A DNA stretch of 64,000 nt from Sphaerisporangium corydalis (GTDB lineage: Bacteria > Actinomycetota > Actinomycetes > Streptosporangiales > Streptosporangiaceae): the NCBI RefSeq assembly GCF_025506355.1, contig NZ_JANZYP010000018.1, forward strand, positions 62,001 to 126,000, read 5' to 3'. This document shows, piece by piece, positions 41,105 to 48,590 of the stretch (its first letter is position 1; each line of letters opens with the position of its first letter). The notes under the pieces are model-generated. The model saw only the letters and a program-made list of their open reading frames with translations, was not told where the DNA came from and did no database searches. A program made the translations under genes and the position numbers.

Positions 41105-42121
41105 ATGTCAGCGAAGAGGCGGGTCACGATCGCTCTGATCGCCGAGGAGGCCGGGGTGTCGGTCCCGACGGTCTCCAAAGTCGTCAACGGGCGCCCGGAG
41201 GTCGCGCCCGAGACGCGCCGGCGGGTCGAGCGCCTGCTCCACGAACACGGCTACACGCGGCGCACCGGCCAGGGGGACGGGCCGGTCGGCCTGATCGACC
41301 TGGTCTTCGCCGAGATCGAGAGCCCGTGGGCCATGGAGATCATCCGGGGTGCCGAGACCGCCGCCCGCGAGGCCGAGGCGGCCGTCGTCGTGTCGGTCCT
41401 GCACACCCATTCGGGCCCGGGGCGCGACTGGCTCGACCGCATAGCGGCCCGCCGCACCGACGGCGTGGTGCTGGTCGCCTCGCGGCTGACCCGCCGCCAG
41501 CACGGCCAGCTCCTGGCCCGCTCCATCCCGTTCGTCATCGTCGACCCCGAGGGCGAGCCCGCGCCCGACGTCGCGTCGGTCGGCGCCACGAACTGGCACG
41601 GCGGCCTGGCCGCCACCCGCCATCTGCTGGCGCTCGGGCACCAGCGCATCGGCATGATCGGCGGACCGCCCGAGATGCTGTGCAGCCGCGCGCGCATCGA
41701 CGGCTACCGCGCCGCGCTGGAGACGGCCGGAGTGACCGTCGACCCCGAGCTGATCCGCAACGGCGACTTCCTGGTGGACTCGGGGCACTTCCACGGCAAG
41801 GCGTTCCTGGAGCTGCCCGACCCGCCGACCGCGATCTTCGCGGGCAGCGACATGCAGGCCTTCGGGGTGTTCGAGGCCGCGCGGCGGGCGGGGATGCGCG
41901 TCCCTGACGACCTGAGCGTGGTCGGGTTCGACGACCTGCCGCTCGCGCGCTCGGCGTGGCCGCCGCTGACGACGGTCCGCCAGCCCCTGGAGGAGATGGC
42001 CGCGCTGGCGACGCGCATGGCGCTGGAGATCTCACGCGGGGAGTCCCCCGAGGCCCGCCGGGTCGAGCTGGCCACCGACCTGCTGATCAGGGACAGCACG
42101 GCGCCGCCGCGCCCCTCCTAG
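41105..42121 (+). CDS. LacI family transcriptional regulator of the xylan locus
   Basis: 338 residues from the ATG at 41105; there is no ribosome site, and a leaderless message is likely. The N-terminal helix-turn-helix and hinge are VTIALIAEEAGVSVPTVSKVVNGRPEVAPETRRRVERLL. The periplasmic-binding-like sugar domain follows (VGLIDLVFAEIESPWAMEIIRGAE, RTDGVVLVASRLT, HRIGMIGG-like QRIGMIGGPPEML, and DDLSVVGFDDLPLARSAWPPLTTVRQP). It lies between the importer/GH operon and the GH30 operon, both carrying similar operators, so it very likely represses both until a xylo-oligosaccharide binds. Confidence 0.88.
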   Translation: MSAKRRVTIALIAEEAGVSVPTVSKVVNGRPEVAPETRRRVERLLHEHGYTRRTGQGDGPVGLIDLVFAEIESPWAMEIIRGAETAAREAEAAVVVSVLHTHSGPGRDWLDRIAARRTDGVVLVASRLTRRQHGQLLARSIPFVIVDPEGEPAPDVASVGATNWHGGLAATRHLLALGHQRIGMIGGPPEMLCSRARIDGYRAALETAGVTVDPELIRNGDFLVDSGHFHGKAFLELPDPPTAIFAGSDMQAFGVFEAARRAGMRVPDDLSVVGFDDLPLARSAWPPLTTVRQPLEEMAALATRMALEISRGESPEARRVELATDLLIRDSTAPPRPS

Positions 42122-42135
42122 ACCCTCCCGCCCGT

Positions 42136-42147
42136 CGAAAGATTTCG
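42136..42147. promoter_or_regulatory. Possible weak LacI-type site CGAAA-GA-TTTCG
   Basis: CGAAAGATTTCG shows the CGAAA/TTTCG half-sites of the local operators but with a two-base, non-symmetric centre. It lies just after the lacI stop and may be an auxiliary site or part of the terminator structure. Confidence 0.3.
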
Positions 42148-42150
42148 GGG

Positions 42151-42171
42151 CCCACACGGCCACTGTGTGGG
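42151..42171 (+). terminator. Hairpin after the lacI-family gene
   Basis: CCCACAC (42151-42157) and GTGTGGG (42165-42171) form a perfect 7-bp stem with a 7-nt loop. GACCCTCCC (42121-42129) and GGGAGGGTC (42169-42177) form a competing 9-bp outer stem. The structure sits between the lacI stop and the GH30 gene and probably ends the lacI transcript. Confidence 0.55.
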
Positions 42172-42230
42172 AGGGTCTTGACGTACGCTTCGTGGCGGCC
42201 TAGTTTCAGGGCGCGAAAAGTCTCGTAAAT

Positions 42231-42249
42231 CTTCTGAAACTTTCGGAAG
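42231..42249. promoter_or_regulatory. LacI-type operator before the GH30 gene
   Basis: CTTCTGAAACTTTCGGAAG is a 19-nt palindrome with one mismatched pair and the GAAA-N-TTTC core shared with the sites at 40932 and 41077. It overlaps the ribosome-binding region of the GH30 gene at 42259, so binding would block transcription there. Confidence 0.65.
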
Positions 42250-42258
42250 GGATCCGGG

Positions 42259-43722
42259 TTGCCCAGACGAGCGTACGCCGCCCTCGCCGCCGGGCTGGCC
42301 TTGGCCACGCTGGCTACTTCCCCCGCCCAGGCCGCGCCGGAACGCGCTTCGGCGCCGAATGCCGCCACCCGCCCGGAAAGCGCTTCCCCGCAGATCATCG
42401 TGGACGGGAGGGAACGCCACCAGCCGATCGACGGATTCGGCTTCTCCCAGGCGTTCCAGCGCGCCGCGGTGCTGCACGGCGCCCAGGGCCTGTCCGCCGA
42501 GCACCAGAAGGAGGTGCTCGACCTGCTGCTCAGCCGCACCACGGGCGCGGGGCTGAGCATCCTGCGGCTCGGCATCGGGTCCTCGGTGGACAGGGTCTAC
42601 GACCACATGCACAGCATCGCGCCCACCGACCCCGGCGGTCCTGACGCTCCCCCGGCGTACGAGTGGGACGGCGACGACGGCGGCCAGGTGTGGCTCGCCC
42701 GGCAGGCCAAGGCGTACGGCGTCAAGCGCTTCTACGCCGACGCCTGGAGCGCGCCCGGCTACATGAAGGACAACGGCACCGACGTCAACGGCGGGACGCT
42801 GTGCGGGCTGGCCGGGACGAGCTGCGCGAGCGGCGACTGGCGCCGCGCCTACGCCGACTACCTGGTCAAGTACGCCAAGTTCTACGCCCAGGAGGGCATC
42901 AGGATCACCGACATCGGGTTCACCAACGAGCCCGACCTGACCGTCTCCTACGCCTCCATGCGCTTCACCCCCGAGCAGGCGGCGGAGTTCGTGAAGGTGC
43001 TCGGCCCGGTGGCGGCGCGGGCGGGGCTCAAGGTCGCCTGCTGCGACGGCGCCGGGTGGACCGTGCAGGAGGGGTACACCAACGCGATCGAGGCCGACCC
43101 CGCCGCCGCCCGCTGGGTGAGCACCCACACCGGGCACAACTACGTGAACCCCACCGACCACCCGCTGCCCACCCGGCGCCCCACCTGGATGTCGGAGTGG
43201 TCGCCCAACGGCACCACCTGGAACGAGAACTGGGACGACGGCAGCGGCTATGACGGGTTCGCCGTCGCCTCCGCCATCCACCAGTCGCTGACCACCGCCG
43301 GCGTCAGCGGCTACGTGTACTGGTTCGGCACCTCGCAGGGCGCCACACGCGGGCTCATCCAGCTCGACGGCGACGCCTACCACGTGTCCAAGCGCCTGTG
43401 GGCGCTCGCCGCCTACGGCCGCTTCATCCGGCCCGGCGCCGTACGGATCGGGGCGCGCGCCACCGACGACGGGCTCAAGGTGTCGGCCTTCCGCAACGCC
43501 GACGGCTCGGAGATCGTGGAGGTGCTGAACACCGGCACGGCCGCCGTCACGGCGGACCTGCCGACCAGGGCCGGTCCACGCGTCACCGCCTACCTCACCG
43601 ACTCCGCCCACTCGCTGACCCCGGTGGACGCCGTGCGCGGCCGGGGCCCGCGCCTGCGGGCCGAGCTGGCGCCGCGCTCGCTGACCACGATCGTCATCGG
43701 GGCGAAGGGACACCACGGATGA
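42259..43722 (+). CDS. Secreted GH30-family glycoside hydrolase (xylanase/glucuronoxylanase type)
   Basis: 487 residues from a TTG preceded by GGAAGGG; no ATG or GTG fits the signal peptide (basic start, Ala-rich core, cut near SPAQAA). The (beta/alpha)8 core has acid/base Glu224 in GFTNEPDL and nucleophile Glu313 in WMSEWSP, and the C-terminal side-associated beta domain is at about 400-487 (EIVEVLNTGTAAVTADL). GH30 enzymes of this layout cut xylan or glucuronoxylan, and the operator and neighbours agree. Its stop overlaps the oxidoreductase start by 4 nt, an unusual union of a secreted hydrolase with cytoplasmic sugar enzymes. Confidence 0.85.
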   Translation: MPRRAYAALAAGLALATLATSPAQAAPERASAPNAATRPESASPQIIVDGRERHQPIDGFGFSQAFQRAAVLHGAQGLSAEHQKEVLDLLLSRTTGAGLSILRLGIGSSVDRVYDHMHSIAPTDPGGPDAPPAYEWDGDDGGQVWLARQAKAYGVKRFYADAWSAPGYMKDNGTDVNGGTLCGLAGTSCASGDWRRAYADYLVKYAKFYAQEGIRITDIGFTNEPDLTVSYASMRFTPEQAAEFVKVLGPVAARAGLKVACCDGAGWTVQEGYTNAIEADPAAARWVSTHTGHNYVNPTDHPLPTRRPTWMSEWSPNGTTWNENWDDGSGYDGFAVASAIHQSLTTAGVSGYVYWFGTSQGATRGLIQLDGDAYHVSKRLWALAAYGRFIRPGAVRIGARATDDGLKVSAFRNADGSEIVEVLNTGTAAVTADLPTRAGPRVTAYLTDSAHSLTPVDAVRGRGPRLRAELAPRSLTTIVIGAKGHHG

Positions 43723-44759
43723 TCCGGGTCGCCATTCTCGGGACGGGCGGCATCGCGAGCGCGTGCCACATGCCCGCGCTCGCCGCGGAAGGCCACCGCG
43801 CCGAGGTCGTCGCCGCCATGGACGTCGACGCCGGGCGGGTCAAGGCGTTCTGCGCCGAGCACGGCATCCCGGGCGCGTACACCGACCTCGGGGAGATGCT
43901 GTCCATCGAGCGGCCCGACCTCGTCCACGTGTGCACGCCGCCCTTCGCCCACGCGCGCCAGGTCGTGGAGTGCCTGCGCGCCGGGGCGTGGGTGTGGTGC
44001 GAGAAACCGCTGTGCCTGTCGCTGGCGGAACATGATCTGATCACGGCGGCGGAGCGCGGCACCTTCGCCGCCGTGGTCTTCCAGCACCGCTTCGGCTCGG
44101 GCGCCCGCCACCTGCGCCGGCTGACGGAGAGCGGGGAACTCGGCCGCCCGATGGTCGCCCTGTGCGTGACCGCCTGGTACCGCGACCACACGTACTACGC
44201 GGTGCCGTGGCGCGGCACCTGGGAGACCGAGGGCGGCGGGCCGACCCTGGGGCACGGCATCCACCAGATGGACCTCATGCTGTCGGTCCTCGGCGACTGG
44301 GAGGAGATCCGCGCCATGGCACGGCGGGTGGACCGCCCGGTGGAGACCGAGGACGTGTCCCTGGCGTCGGTCAGGTTCGAGAACGGCGCCATGGCGTCGG
44401 TGCTGAACAGCGTGCTGTCCCCGCGCGAGGAGAGCTACCTGCGGTTCGACTACGCCGAGGCGACCGTGGAGCTGCGGCACCTGTACGGGTACCGCAACGC
44501 GAACTGGACGAGCACCCCCCCGGACCGGTGGAACCCGCCGGACGACGTGCCGAGCTCGCACGCGGCCCAGCTCTCCGCCCTGCTGGACGCCTACGAGCGG
44601 GGCGAACGGCCGCCGCTCAGCGGCGCGGAAGGGCGGCAGACACTGGAGTTCGTCACCGGCCTGTACGCCTCGGCGTTCACCGGGAAGCCCGTGCGGCGGT
44701 CGGAGCTCACCCTGGACAACCCCTTCTACCACCGCCTCGACGGAGGGCAGACCCTGTGA
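43719..44759 (+). CDS. Gfo/Idh/MocA family NAD(P)-dependent oxidoreductase
   Basis: 346 residues from an ATG overlapping the GH30 stop. The Rossmann opening RVAILGTGGIASACHMPALA is followed by ADMDVDA-like AAMDVDAGRV, the HVCTPPFAHARQV strand, WCEKPL with the conserved EKP lysine, and GHGIHQMDLMLSVLG carrying the catalytic-type His. Family members oxidise or isomerise sugars, sugar acids and cyclitols. Coupled to a DUF6807 and a cupin gene, it probably handles a modified sugar released from the polysaccharide, such as a uronate. The product is not determined. Confidence 0.86.
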   Translation: MIRVAILGTGGIASACHMPALAAEGHRAEVVAAMDVDAGRVKAFCAEHGIPGAYTDLGEMLSIERPDLVHVCTPPFAHARQVVECLRAGAWVWCEKPLCLSLAEHDLITAAERGTFAAVVFQHRFGSGARHLRRLTESGELGRPMVALCVTAWYRDHTYYAVPWRGTWETEGGGPTLGHGIHQMDLMLSVLGDWEEIRAMARRVDRPVETEDVSLASVRFENGAMASVLNSVLSPREESYLRFDYAEATVELRHLYGYRNANWTSTPPDRWNPPDDVPSSHAAQLSALLDAYERGERPPLSGAEGRQTLEFVTGLYASAFTGKPVRRSELTLDNPFYHRLDGGQTL

Positions 44760-45676
44760 ACGGCACCGGCCACCCCGCGAACGTGACCGGCCGGGTGGAG
44801 CTGGAGGACACCGGCACCGAACTGGTCGCCAGGGACGGCGCCACCGAGCTGATGCGGTACGTCTACCGGCCCGAGTCGTCGGTCTACGAGGGGCCCAAGC
44901 CGTACGCCCACCCGCTGCGCACCCTGGCCGGGGACGTCGTCAGCGCCTACCGGCCGAACGACCACCGCTGGCACAAGGGCCTGCAGATGACGGCCTCCCA
45001 CCTGTCGGGGCAGAACTTCTGGGGCGGCGCCAGCTACGTGCGCGAGCTGGGCGGCTACACCGACCTGCCGAACGTCGGCGCGATGCGGCACGAGGAGTTC
45101 ACCGGCCCCGGCCGGGAGCGGCTGAGCTGGCACACTCAGGGCGGGGAGCACTGGGTGGACGAGGTGCGCGAGATGGCCGTGGACGTCGAGGACGACCACT
45201 GGACGCTCGGCCTGTCCACCTCGATGACCAACGTGCGCGGCGAGCCGCTGCTCTTCGGCAGCCCGACGACCCACGGCAGGCCCATGGCCGGGTACAGCGG
45301 GCTGTTCTGGCGGGGCCCGAGGTCCTTCACCGGCGGCCTGGTGATCGCCGAGGGCGGGCAGGGCGGGCCGGAGATGATGGGACGCACCGCCTCGTGGCTC
45401 GCCTACGTGGGCGAGCACGACGAGGTGGACCGCTCCTCGACCCTGCTCTTCGTCGCCGCCCCCGGCACCACGTGGTTCGTGCGCACCACCCCCTTCGCGG
45501 CGGTGAACCCCTCGCTGGCGTTCCGCCAGGAGGTGGAGCTGCCGCCCGGGGCCACGTGGAGCCACCGCTACCGCGTGGTCGTCGCCGACGGCGCCTGGGA
45601 CCGCGACCGGATCGAGGACCACGTCCGGTCCCACCCCCTGGACGACGGCGCGGCCCCTGGAGAGGGGCGTTCATGA
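44756..45676 (+). CDS. DUF6807 (so-called PmoA family) protein
   Basis: 306 residues from a GTG overlapping the oxidoreductase stop. Recognisable DUF6807 features are the YVYRPESSVYEGPKPYAHPLRTLAGDVVS opening, RPNDHRWHKGLQMTASHLSGQNFWGG with its conserved histidines, and PMAGYSGLFWRGPRSF. The fold is thought to be a beta-sandwich related to galactose mutarotase. The family usually travels with Gfo/Idh oxidoreductases in sugar clusters, as here. The database name PmoA has nothing to do with methane monooxygenase. Activity is unknown; an epimerase or mutarotase step is a guess. Confidence 0.78.
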   Translation: MNGTGHPANVTGRVELEDTGTELVARDGATELMRYVYRPESSVYEGPKPYAHPLRTLAGDVVSAYRPNDHRWHKGLQMTASHLSGQNFWGGASYVRELGGYTDLPNVGAMRHEEFTGPGRERLSWHTQGGEHWVDEVREMAVDVEDDHWTLGLSTSMTNVRGEPLLFGSPTTHGRPMAGYSGLFWRGPRSFTGGLVIAEGGQGGPEMMGRTASWLAYVGEHDEVDRSSTLLFVAAPGTTWFVRTTPFAAVNPSLAFRQEVELPPGATWSHRYRVVVADGAWDRDRIEDHVRSHPLDDGAAPGEGRS

Positions 45677-46347
45677 GCTTCCCCGGCGGGACCGGCGTGT
45701 CCGGGCTGCGGGTGTACGACTGGCCCTCGGCCGACGGCGCCTGCGGCGGCAGCCCGCACATGCACCTGCTCTGCTCGGAGGCCTACGTGGTCGTCGAGGG
45801 CACCGGGACGGTGCAGACGCTCACCTGGGACGGGTACACCGTGACGCCCCTGGAACCGGGGGCGGTGGTGTGGTTCACCCCGGGCACCATCCACCGGCTG
45901 ACCAACGACGACGGGCGGCTACGGATCGTGGTCGTCATGCAGAACAGCGGCCTGCCGGAGGCCGGGGACGCCGTCTTCACCTTCCCGCCCGCCGTGCTGG
46001 CCGACCCGGCCCTGTACGCCGAGGTGGCCGCGATCGGCGACGCCGAGGGGGCGCGCCGCCGCCGCGACGTGGCGATCGAGGGGTTCACGGAACTGCGCGA
46101 GGGCGGGCGGGACGCGCTCGCGCGGTTCCACGACCGGGCCGCCGGCATCGTCTCGGACAAGCTGGAGGACTTCGAGAAGCGGTGGCGGGAGGGGGCGCTC
46201 GGGGCCGCCGAGGTCACCGGCGTCCACCTCCACGCGCTGCGCGAGGGGAACACCACCCACCTCAGGGACGCGCGGGTCCTGTCGGCCGCCCCCGAGGCGC
46301 GGCTCGGCATGTGCGGCCGGCTGGACACCTACCTCCTCGGGCCCTGA
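45673..46347 (+). CDS. Cupin-domain protein
   Basis: 224 residues from an ATG overlapping the DUF6807 stop. The N-terminal cupin (about 25-105) has HMHLLCSEAYVVVEGTGTVQTL and PGAVVWFTPGTIHRL, which supply the metal-binding histidines and Glu. A helical C-terminal part (about 110-200, ELREGGRDALARFHDRAAGIV) follows. It is fourth in the GH30 operon and probably binds or isomerises the same sugar as its neighbours. The last 27 nt lie in the first of three 30-bp repeats, which reproduce the stop in frame. Confidence 0.78.
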   Translation: MSFPGGTGVSGLRVYDWPSADGACGGSPHMHLLCSEAYVVVEGTGTVQTLTWDGYTVTPLEPGAVVWFTPGTIHRLTNDDGRLRIVVVMQNSGLPEAGDAVFTFPPAVLADPALYAEVAAIGDAEGARRRRDVAIEGFTELREGGRDALARFHDRAAGIVSDKLEDFEKRWREGALGAAEVTGVHLHALREGNTTHLRDARVLSAAPEARLGMCGRLDTYLLGP

Positions 46348-46410
46348 CCCCTGGACACCTACCTCCTCGGGCCCTGACCCCTGGACACCTACCTCCTCGG
46401 GCCCTGAACC
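46321..46410. repeat. Three 30-bp tandem repeats at the cupin gene 3' end
   Basis: 46321-46350, 46351-46380 and 46381-46410 are identical except for the last three bases of the third unit. The first unit encodes the end of the cupin protein (LDTYLLGP) and its TGA; the other two repeat the same codons and stop in the same frame. Confidence 0.95.
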
Positions 46411-46455
46411 GGGGAACCCCGGGCCGCGACCCGCTCAGTCGCGCCGGGGGCCTCA

Positions 46456-46492
46456 GGCCGCGACCGGGCACCTCGGGGTCCCGGTCGCGGCC
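46456..46492. terminator. Bidirectional terminator hairpin between cupin and MFS genes
   Basis: GGCCGCGACCGGG (46456-46468) and CCCGGTCGCGGCC (46480-46492) form a perfect 13-bp stem with an 11-nt loop. A second hairpin, GGGGCCC (46520-46526) / GGGCCCC (46530-46536), follows. They lie between convergent genes and could stop transcription from both sides. Confidence 0.75.
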
Positions 46493-46557
46493 CTGGGGCG
46501 GGGTCCCGGTCTCGGCCATGGGGCCCTCGGGGCCCCGGCCGCGGATCTGGGGCGGGG

Positions 46558-47844
46558 TCAGGGGACCGAGCGGATCTTCCACACCAGGGCGGCGCCCAGC
46601 AGGGCCAGCGCCGCCGCGGTGAGGTACAGCACGGGGTAGCCGCCGAGGCCGGCGACGATGGGCCCGGCGATCACCGGGGCGAGCACCTGCGGGCCGGAGT
46701 TCGCGATGTTGATGACCCCGAGGTCCTTGGCCCGTCCGGTCGCGGCCGGGAGGACCTGGGTGACCAGGGCGTTGTCCACCGACAGGTACACGCCGAACCC
46801 GATGCCCATGATCGCGGCGGCCACCATGACCATCGTCCACTCCGGCCAGAAGGCCAGGATGACGGCGGGCACCGCGCTGACCACCCCCGAGACCGTGACC
46901 AGCGTCTTGCGGCGGCCCAGGCGGTCGGAGAGCACGCCGCCGGACACGGCGGTGATCACCACGGCCACGGTGTAGATCAGGATCAGCACCAGCAGGCCGT
47001 CCTCGGGCTTCTGACCGGGGAACAACCGCTCGTAGTGGACGGCGTCGGTGAGGAAGTAGAGCAGGTACAGCAGGGCGATCGCGTTCCCGAGCTGCATCAG
47101 GAACCGGGTCAGCCAGGCCCAGGCGAAGTCAGGGTGCTCGCGCGGGCTGATCCAGAAGCCGCGCAGGAACCCCGCCAGGTCGAACGGCGGGCGGTGCGCG
47201 GCGGGCAGCCGGGGGTCGGGGGTGGTGAGCACGAACGGGAGCGCGCACAGCGGGACCAGCGCGCCGATCAGCAGGTACCCGGACCGGGTGGTCGTGACGA
47301 CCATCGTCACCAGCACGACGGCCAGCACCACGCCCAGCGTCTGCGGGACGCCGATCCAGCCGGACACCGCGCCGCGCTGCCCCACCGGGACGTGGTCGGG
47401 GACGCCCGCCGTGAGCGCGGCCTGCATGGCGTTGAGCCCGGCCTGTGCCAGGCACCAGCCGATCACCACGCCCGCGACCGACCCCTGGAACGCCAGGAAG
47501 ACCAGACCGAGGCAGCCCGCGACCGCGCCCGCCAGCGTCCAGGGGTGGCGCCGGCCGAAGCGGCCCGCCGTCCGGTCGGACAGGGCGCCGGCCAGCGGGT
47601 TGAAGACCATGGCCACCGCCGCGCCGATGCCGGTCACCCACGCCAGGGCGGTCTCCTTGCCCACCGGGCTCGCCGCCGCGACCTGCTGCGGCAGCAGCAC
47701 CTGCAGGGGGCCGAAGTAGGCCATCCACAGGGCGAGGTTCGCCAGCGAGATGAGCGTGATCCAGCGGGGGCCCACCCGGGTGACCGGTTCGGCGAGCGCG
47801 GCCGGGACGTCGTTCGCGGGCATGACGGGGGGAACGGTACTCAC
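46558..47844 (-). CDS. MFS transporter, sugar-type
   Basis: 428 residues from a GTG at 47844 with GGGAG 10 nt upstream; an ATG at 47823 is possible. Twelve membrane segments are visible. The cytoplasmic loop after segment 2 reads GALSDRTAGRFGRRHPW, and the equivalent loop after segment 8 reads GGVLSDRLGRRKTL, the double signature of the superfamily. The GRRHPW form occurs in GPH-like and sucrose-type carriers. It converges with the GH30/cupin operon and may move a mono- or disaccharide, giving the locus a second uptake or efflux route. No direct evidence for its substrate. Confidence 0.83.
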   Translation of the reverse strand: MSTVPPVMPANDVPAALAEPVTRVGPRWITLISLANLALWMAYFGPLQVLLPQQVAAASPVGKETALAWVTGIGAAVAMVFNPLAGALSDRTAGRFGRRHPWTLAGAVAGCLGLVFLAFQGSVAGVVIGWCLAQAGLNAMQAALTAGVPDHVPVGQRGAVSGWIGVPQTLGVVLAVVLVTMVVTTTRSGYLLIGALVPLCALPFVLTTPDPRLPAAHRPPFDLAGFLRGFWISPREHPDFAWAWLTRFLMQLGNAIALLYLLYFLTDAVHYERLFPGQKPEDGLLVLILIYTVAVVITAVSGGVLSDRLGRRKTLVTVSGVVSAVPAVILAFWPEWTMVMVAAAIMGIGFGVYLSVDNALVTQVLPAATGRAKDLGVINIANSGPQVLAPVIAGPIVAGLGGYPVLYLTAAALALLGAALVWKIRSVP

Positions 47845-48050
47845 CAGCGTGGCTCCCTGTAATGAGGCGTGCTGGGATCGTAGTCGCCTACGCCCCCGGG
47901 AGAAAGGCCCCAATCCCCGCCATCTCCCCGGCACCCGACGACCGCGGCCCGGGACCGGCCAGGCATGCCGGGAACTCCCCTGCGCGTTCCGGGTGCGCGT
48001 AGTGGCACCATGGCGGGGTCCGGTAAACGCGAACGAGAGGTCATATCCCG

Positions 48051-48590
48051 GTGAGGCGACTCCTAACGGTCCTGCTGGTGGCCGGCGCTGCGCTGGCCGT
48101 GGCCGTCACGCCCGCCCAGGCCCACAACGTGCTGACGGGCAGCGACCCCAGGGACGGCGCCCGGCTCGCCTCGGTGCCGGCCCGCGTGACGCTGACCTTC
48201 GACCAGCCGGTCAGGGCCGACTTCGCGCAGGTGGCGCTGACCGTTCCCGGCGGCGCCGTATCTAGGGCCGTGGTGAAGGTCGACGGGGACAAGGTGCTGG
48301 CCACGCTCCCTGCCACCACGACGCCCGGTGAGTACGTCGTCGGCTACCAGATCGTCTCCAACGACGGCCACCCCGTCACCGGCAGGATCGGCTTCACCGT
48401 CGGCGCGGGCGCCCCGGCCCCGGCCCCCGCCGCCGCGCCCCCCGTCACAGCGCTCACCACCTCCTCGGTGCCCCCGGCGTCCGGTGGCGCGTGGGTGTGG
48501 GGGCTGCTGGTGGTCGCGCTGCTGCTGTCGGGGCTCGGCATCCTCGTCGTCGCGCGCCAGGGCCGCCCGGCGAAGGGCCACAGCGCATGA
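48051..48590 (+). CDS. CopC-domain copper-binding protein
   Basis: 179 residues from a GTG behind GAGAGG. A signal peptide ends at PAQA, so the mature protein begins with His (AHNVLTGSDPRDG), the copper-coordinating N-terminal His of CopC proteins. The beta-barrel continues to about residue 125 with the second His in NDGHPVTGRIGF. A Pro/Ala-rich linker and one C-terminal membrane anchor (about 148-167) follow. It should bind Cu(II) outside the membrane and pass it to the CopD protein, whose gene overlaps its stop. Confidence 0.87.
   Translation: MRRLLTVLLVAGAALAVAVTPAQAHNVLTGSDPRDGARLASVPARVTLTFDQPVRADFAQVALTVPGGAVSRAVVKVDGDKVLATLPATTTPGEYVVGYQIVSNDGHPVTGRIGFTVGAGAPAPAPAAAPPVTALTTSSVPPASGGAWVWGLLVVALLLSGLGILVVARQGRPAKGHSA

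Noticed and set aside
44756-45676. Methane/ammonia monooxygenase subunit, because the family is often labelled PmoA
   Set aside because: The protein is soluble, belongs to DUF6807 and lies in a sugar operon; the label is historical.
46321-46410. Possible CRISPR array (three 30-bp repeats)
   Set aside because: The units are directly adjacent without spacers, are not palindromic, and duplicate a coding end; no cas gene is present. The 14-bp repeat at 62277 was rejected for the same reason.
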